A stretch of DNA of 64,000 nucleotides from JAIBBG01 sp043748015 (lineage in GTDB: Bacteria; Bacteroidota; Bacteroidia; Flavobacteriales_D; Sanyastnellaceae). Below, in pieces: positions 63,101 through 64,000 of the stretch. Location of the stretch: positions 18,523 to 82,522 of the forward strand of contig JAYTOA010000169.1 of the NCBI GenBank assembly GCA_043748015.1, given 5' to 3'. The position numbers were made by a program, and so were the translations under genes. The first letter of the stretch is position 1. Each line of letters begins with the position of its first letter. The notes under the pieces were generated by a model. It did not search any database and was not told where the DNA came from. It saw only the letters and a list, made by a program, of their open reading frames with translations.

Positions 63101-64000
63101 GAATGTGCGAAGCAAACCATCACCACATGTTCCAGTATCTCCTATAGGAGTATCGACAAATGTTACTGCAACAGTTGAACAATCGTCTTCAGCCAATGCA
63201 AGGTCTAAATCGCCTAGTGAAATTCCTTCACCGCAGGTGATAGCCACATCATCGGGAACGAATGTGAATGTTGGTGACTCTTGATCATTGACTGTGATGG
63301 TTTGCGACATCGATGCAACATTGCCGCACGCATCAGTAGCTGTCCATGTTCTGATAAATAGATATCCGCATTCCGCAGGTGCTGTAGTTGCCTCAAGAGA
63401 AACACCTACTTCGTCGTCGCAATTGTCCAAAGCAATTACTACTGCTTCACTCACAGGATCACCACAATTGATGGAAATATCTTCCGGAATTCCACTCAAA
63501 ACCGGAACAACATCATCAATCACATGAATATTCCATGTGTATGATGCTGAATTTCCACAACCATCTGTGAGCGTCCACGTGCGATGAATTGTGTAGCTAT
63601 TTATGCAGTCGCCTTCCTCATTTGTTTCGCTGAAAGCTGCTGTAACCGAACTGCAATTGTCAGCAAATTGAATTGCATCAATGTCAGTTGCCGGAATCTC
63701 TCCACAACTTACTGTGACATCCTCGGGGAAAGAAGTCATGTAAGGAGGAGTATTATCAATTAACGTAACTTCAGTTGACTCAAGCGCCTGGTTTCCGCAT
63801 CCATCGTATGCACGCCACAATCGCAAAAAACTACCGGCACAGTCACCGAGCGGAACATCGGTCCAGGCAAGTTCAACCAACGAACATTGATCAGCAACTA
63901 ATGCAAGATCCAAATCAAATGCGTCTGCGCAATTCACCGTTACCGATGGTGGTAAAAATGTAAATATTGGATTCTCATTGTCACTTACGTGGATCGTTTG
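60173..64000 (-). CDS. Giant HYR-repeat secreted protein with T9SS type A sorting domain (5' end outside window)
   Basis: The frame is open to the right edge; 1275 codons are visible. About fifteen HYR/Ig-like units of ~79 residues follow each other, each with a V-x-C-x-[DE] start (for example DISINCGDP), a DNCS core and a TATDGCGN-type end, giving 3-4 Cys per unit and probable disulfides. The unit order is patterned (see the superrepeat entry). The C terminus is a type A sorting domain: RWNIEVFDITGRHVETIYSG and AVYLIRFTNGEERLTKSL. It should be a long, disulfide-braced surface filament exported by T9SS. The start and signal peptide are outside the window. Confidence 0.9.
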   Translation of the reverse strand, partial: QTIHVSDNENPIFTFLPPSVTVNCADAFDLDLALVADQCSLVELAWTDVPLGDCAGSFLRLWRAYDGCGNQALESTEVTLIDNTPPYMTSFPEDVTVSCGEIPATDIDAIQFADNCSSVTAAFSETNEEGDCINSYTIHRTWTLTDGCGNSASYTWNIHVIDDVVPVLSGIPEDISINCGDPVSEAVVIALDNCDDEVGVSLEATTAPAECGYLFIRTWTATDACGNVASMSQTITVNDQESPTFTFVPDDVAITCGEGISLGDLDLALAEDDCSTVAVTFVDTPIGDTGTCGDGLLRTFTATDGCGNTATATQIINFSDTEAPVFTFVPGPVVLTCDGGEGNPLDQPIAEDNCSEVTITFIDEVGTTGCTGGFIRHWTATDDCGNSATVDQEISITDTEPPVITSFPVDMTVSCSDVPSIESANVTFSDDCGNVTTLFEETTDQGVCPNSYNLNRKWTFTDACGNSVDSTWTIYVVDEELPEVFGVPADTTVNCGDPIEAAVITAIDNCSSPENINVSLHAKTEELPCGYIFVRVWTVTDECGNAKEMTQEITVLDDQAPYFTFVPADITAMCGDIIELLDPVAMDDCSSLVVTTEIGMVGDCAGSYMRMFTATDGCGNTATAMQTITLVDTAAPVAQFNPETMTVNCDNIPVINADNVMFTDNCSEVTVTLQSDLLASTCPGTYDIIYTWIGQDECGNRTFIDMMMHVVDNQAPVFTETPANVTLNCGDDVPSAMNATAIDNCGVVTIETTDEFLGGSCGYQILRTYIASDDCGNSSMHVQEITFEDHDAPVFVSVLEDMNISCTDEIPEMIMPIAEDECSGATEVSVNILITTGSCPSNYTIERIFTASDFCGNESNYTQTITVSDTQAPEFLDFFLNITLSCVESNGVFVSAFDNCGSVSVIYADEFFEDECAGGLIRTYMATDACGNSSEAIQIIDMEDNEIPQFNQSTLPPAAVTMTCSEIPTPDSYAIEFTDDCSNVTISLSEEITLGSCANSYSLLRTWTISDGCGNSNFASSLITVEDNTAPVLFGVPLDMTIDCLDAIPPAPVFALDDCSSLPEITLTATTEAIGCTTYFTRRWTAIDECGNVSQEVQVITISDLHAPVLSEYPADMELDCTDEAPVAPIITVSDNCDNDVVVVFTELVGGGSPDCPTITRTWCATDCTGNEECHEQTITFVTPEAMATNNASLYAWQASASDVNIRTRANSNSRWNIEVFDITGRHVETIYSGDMKMDEERQFVLDITHLKDAVYLIRFTNGEERLTKSLAIIR
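60500..64000 (-). repeat. HYR superrepeat (alpha-beta-gamma groups of 3-4 domains)
   Basis: Three domain subtypes recur in order: alpha (NSY before the W-T, and a Trp-rich linker such as SYTWNIHV), beta (CGY before the R-T-W) and one or two gamma (TFVP start, CAG/CTG loop). Equivalent alpha positions lie near 63551, 62603, 61901 and 60955, i.e. steps of about 948, 702 and 946 bp, matching 4, 3 and 4 domains. This indicates duplication of multi-domain groups rather than of single domains. Confidence 0.7.

Overview
The window is chromosomal DNA from a bacterium of the phylum Bacteroidota. The evidence is internal: four secreted proteins carry type IX secretion system (T9SS) C-terminal sorting domains, there is a PorP/SprF partner protein, the gene order DUF177-rpmF-fabH-accB-accC is a Bacteroidota arrangement, several families are largely restricted to the phylum (DUF4286, DUF4783, the short membrane cytochrome-b-like protein), and many genes have a TAnnTTTG -7 promoter box. 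No rRNA, tRNA, CRISPR array, transposase or phage gene was seen, so the lineage cannot be fixed more finely. A free-living, surface-active (possibly gliding or biofilm-forming) relative of the Flavobacteriia/Chitinophagia is the best guess.

Layout. 1-9.3 kb: surface and secreted proteins (a partial T9SS cargo, a LamG/PKD cargo, a CARDB protein) with a flippase between them. 9.3-20 kb: housekeeping genes (DUF4286, a membrane cytochrome-b-like protein overlapping a lipoprotein cytochrome c, hflX, an aminotransferase, manC, clpX, mutS). 20-28 kb, minus strand: a GT87-SGNH-MBOAT envelope O-acylation module downstream of the fatty-acid initiation cluster DUF177-rpmF-fabH-accB-accC. 28-31 kb: DUF4783, nadC, a YihY-type membrane protein and DUF2147. 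31-34.4 kb: a small glycan locus (GT2, MptE-like, Wzx-like flippase). 34.4-38.6 kb: an AddB-like nuclease and murB. 38.8-46.4 kb: a 2187-residue, about 24-module PKD adhesin with a T9SS type B sorting domain, plus its PorP/SprF partner. 46.8-53 kb: a YbhN-like flippase, rfaE2, a DUF349 protein, recX, a membrane protein and prfB (with the programmed +1 frameshift). 53-57.5 kb: a frameshifted four-helix-bundle gene, fumC, and a two-component system followed by a PepSY-like periplasmic protein. 57.5-64 kb: priA and the 3' part of a giant HYR-repeat T9SS type A cargo that runs off the right edge.

How the parts relate. Two envelope themes dominate: T9SS-exported adhesins, and glycan building (manC, rfaE2, GT2, GT87, two Wzx-like flippases, a YbhN-like flippase, MBOAT/SGNH acylation). 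The clearest candidate for an undescribed regulatory unit is at 54.9-57.5 kb. The promoter of the response-regulator/histidine-kinase operon and the promoter of the downstream PepSY-like gene share the same TTCTAA-N5-TTCTAA direct repeat (11-bp period) at the same distance from the -7 box, which suggests an autoregulated system with its target next door. Other notable structures are a dispersed tandem intergenic repeat present twice between convergent genes, a 507-bp higher-order repeat inside the PKD adhesin, and an A-tract frameshift in an IVP-family gene outside any rRNA operon.
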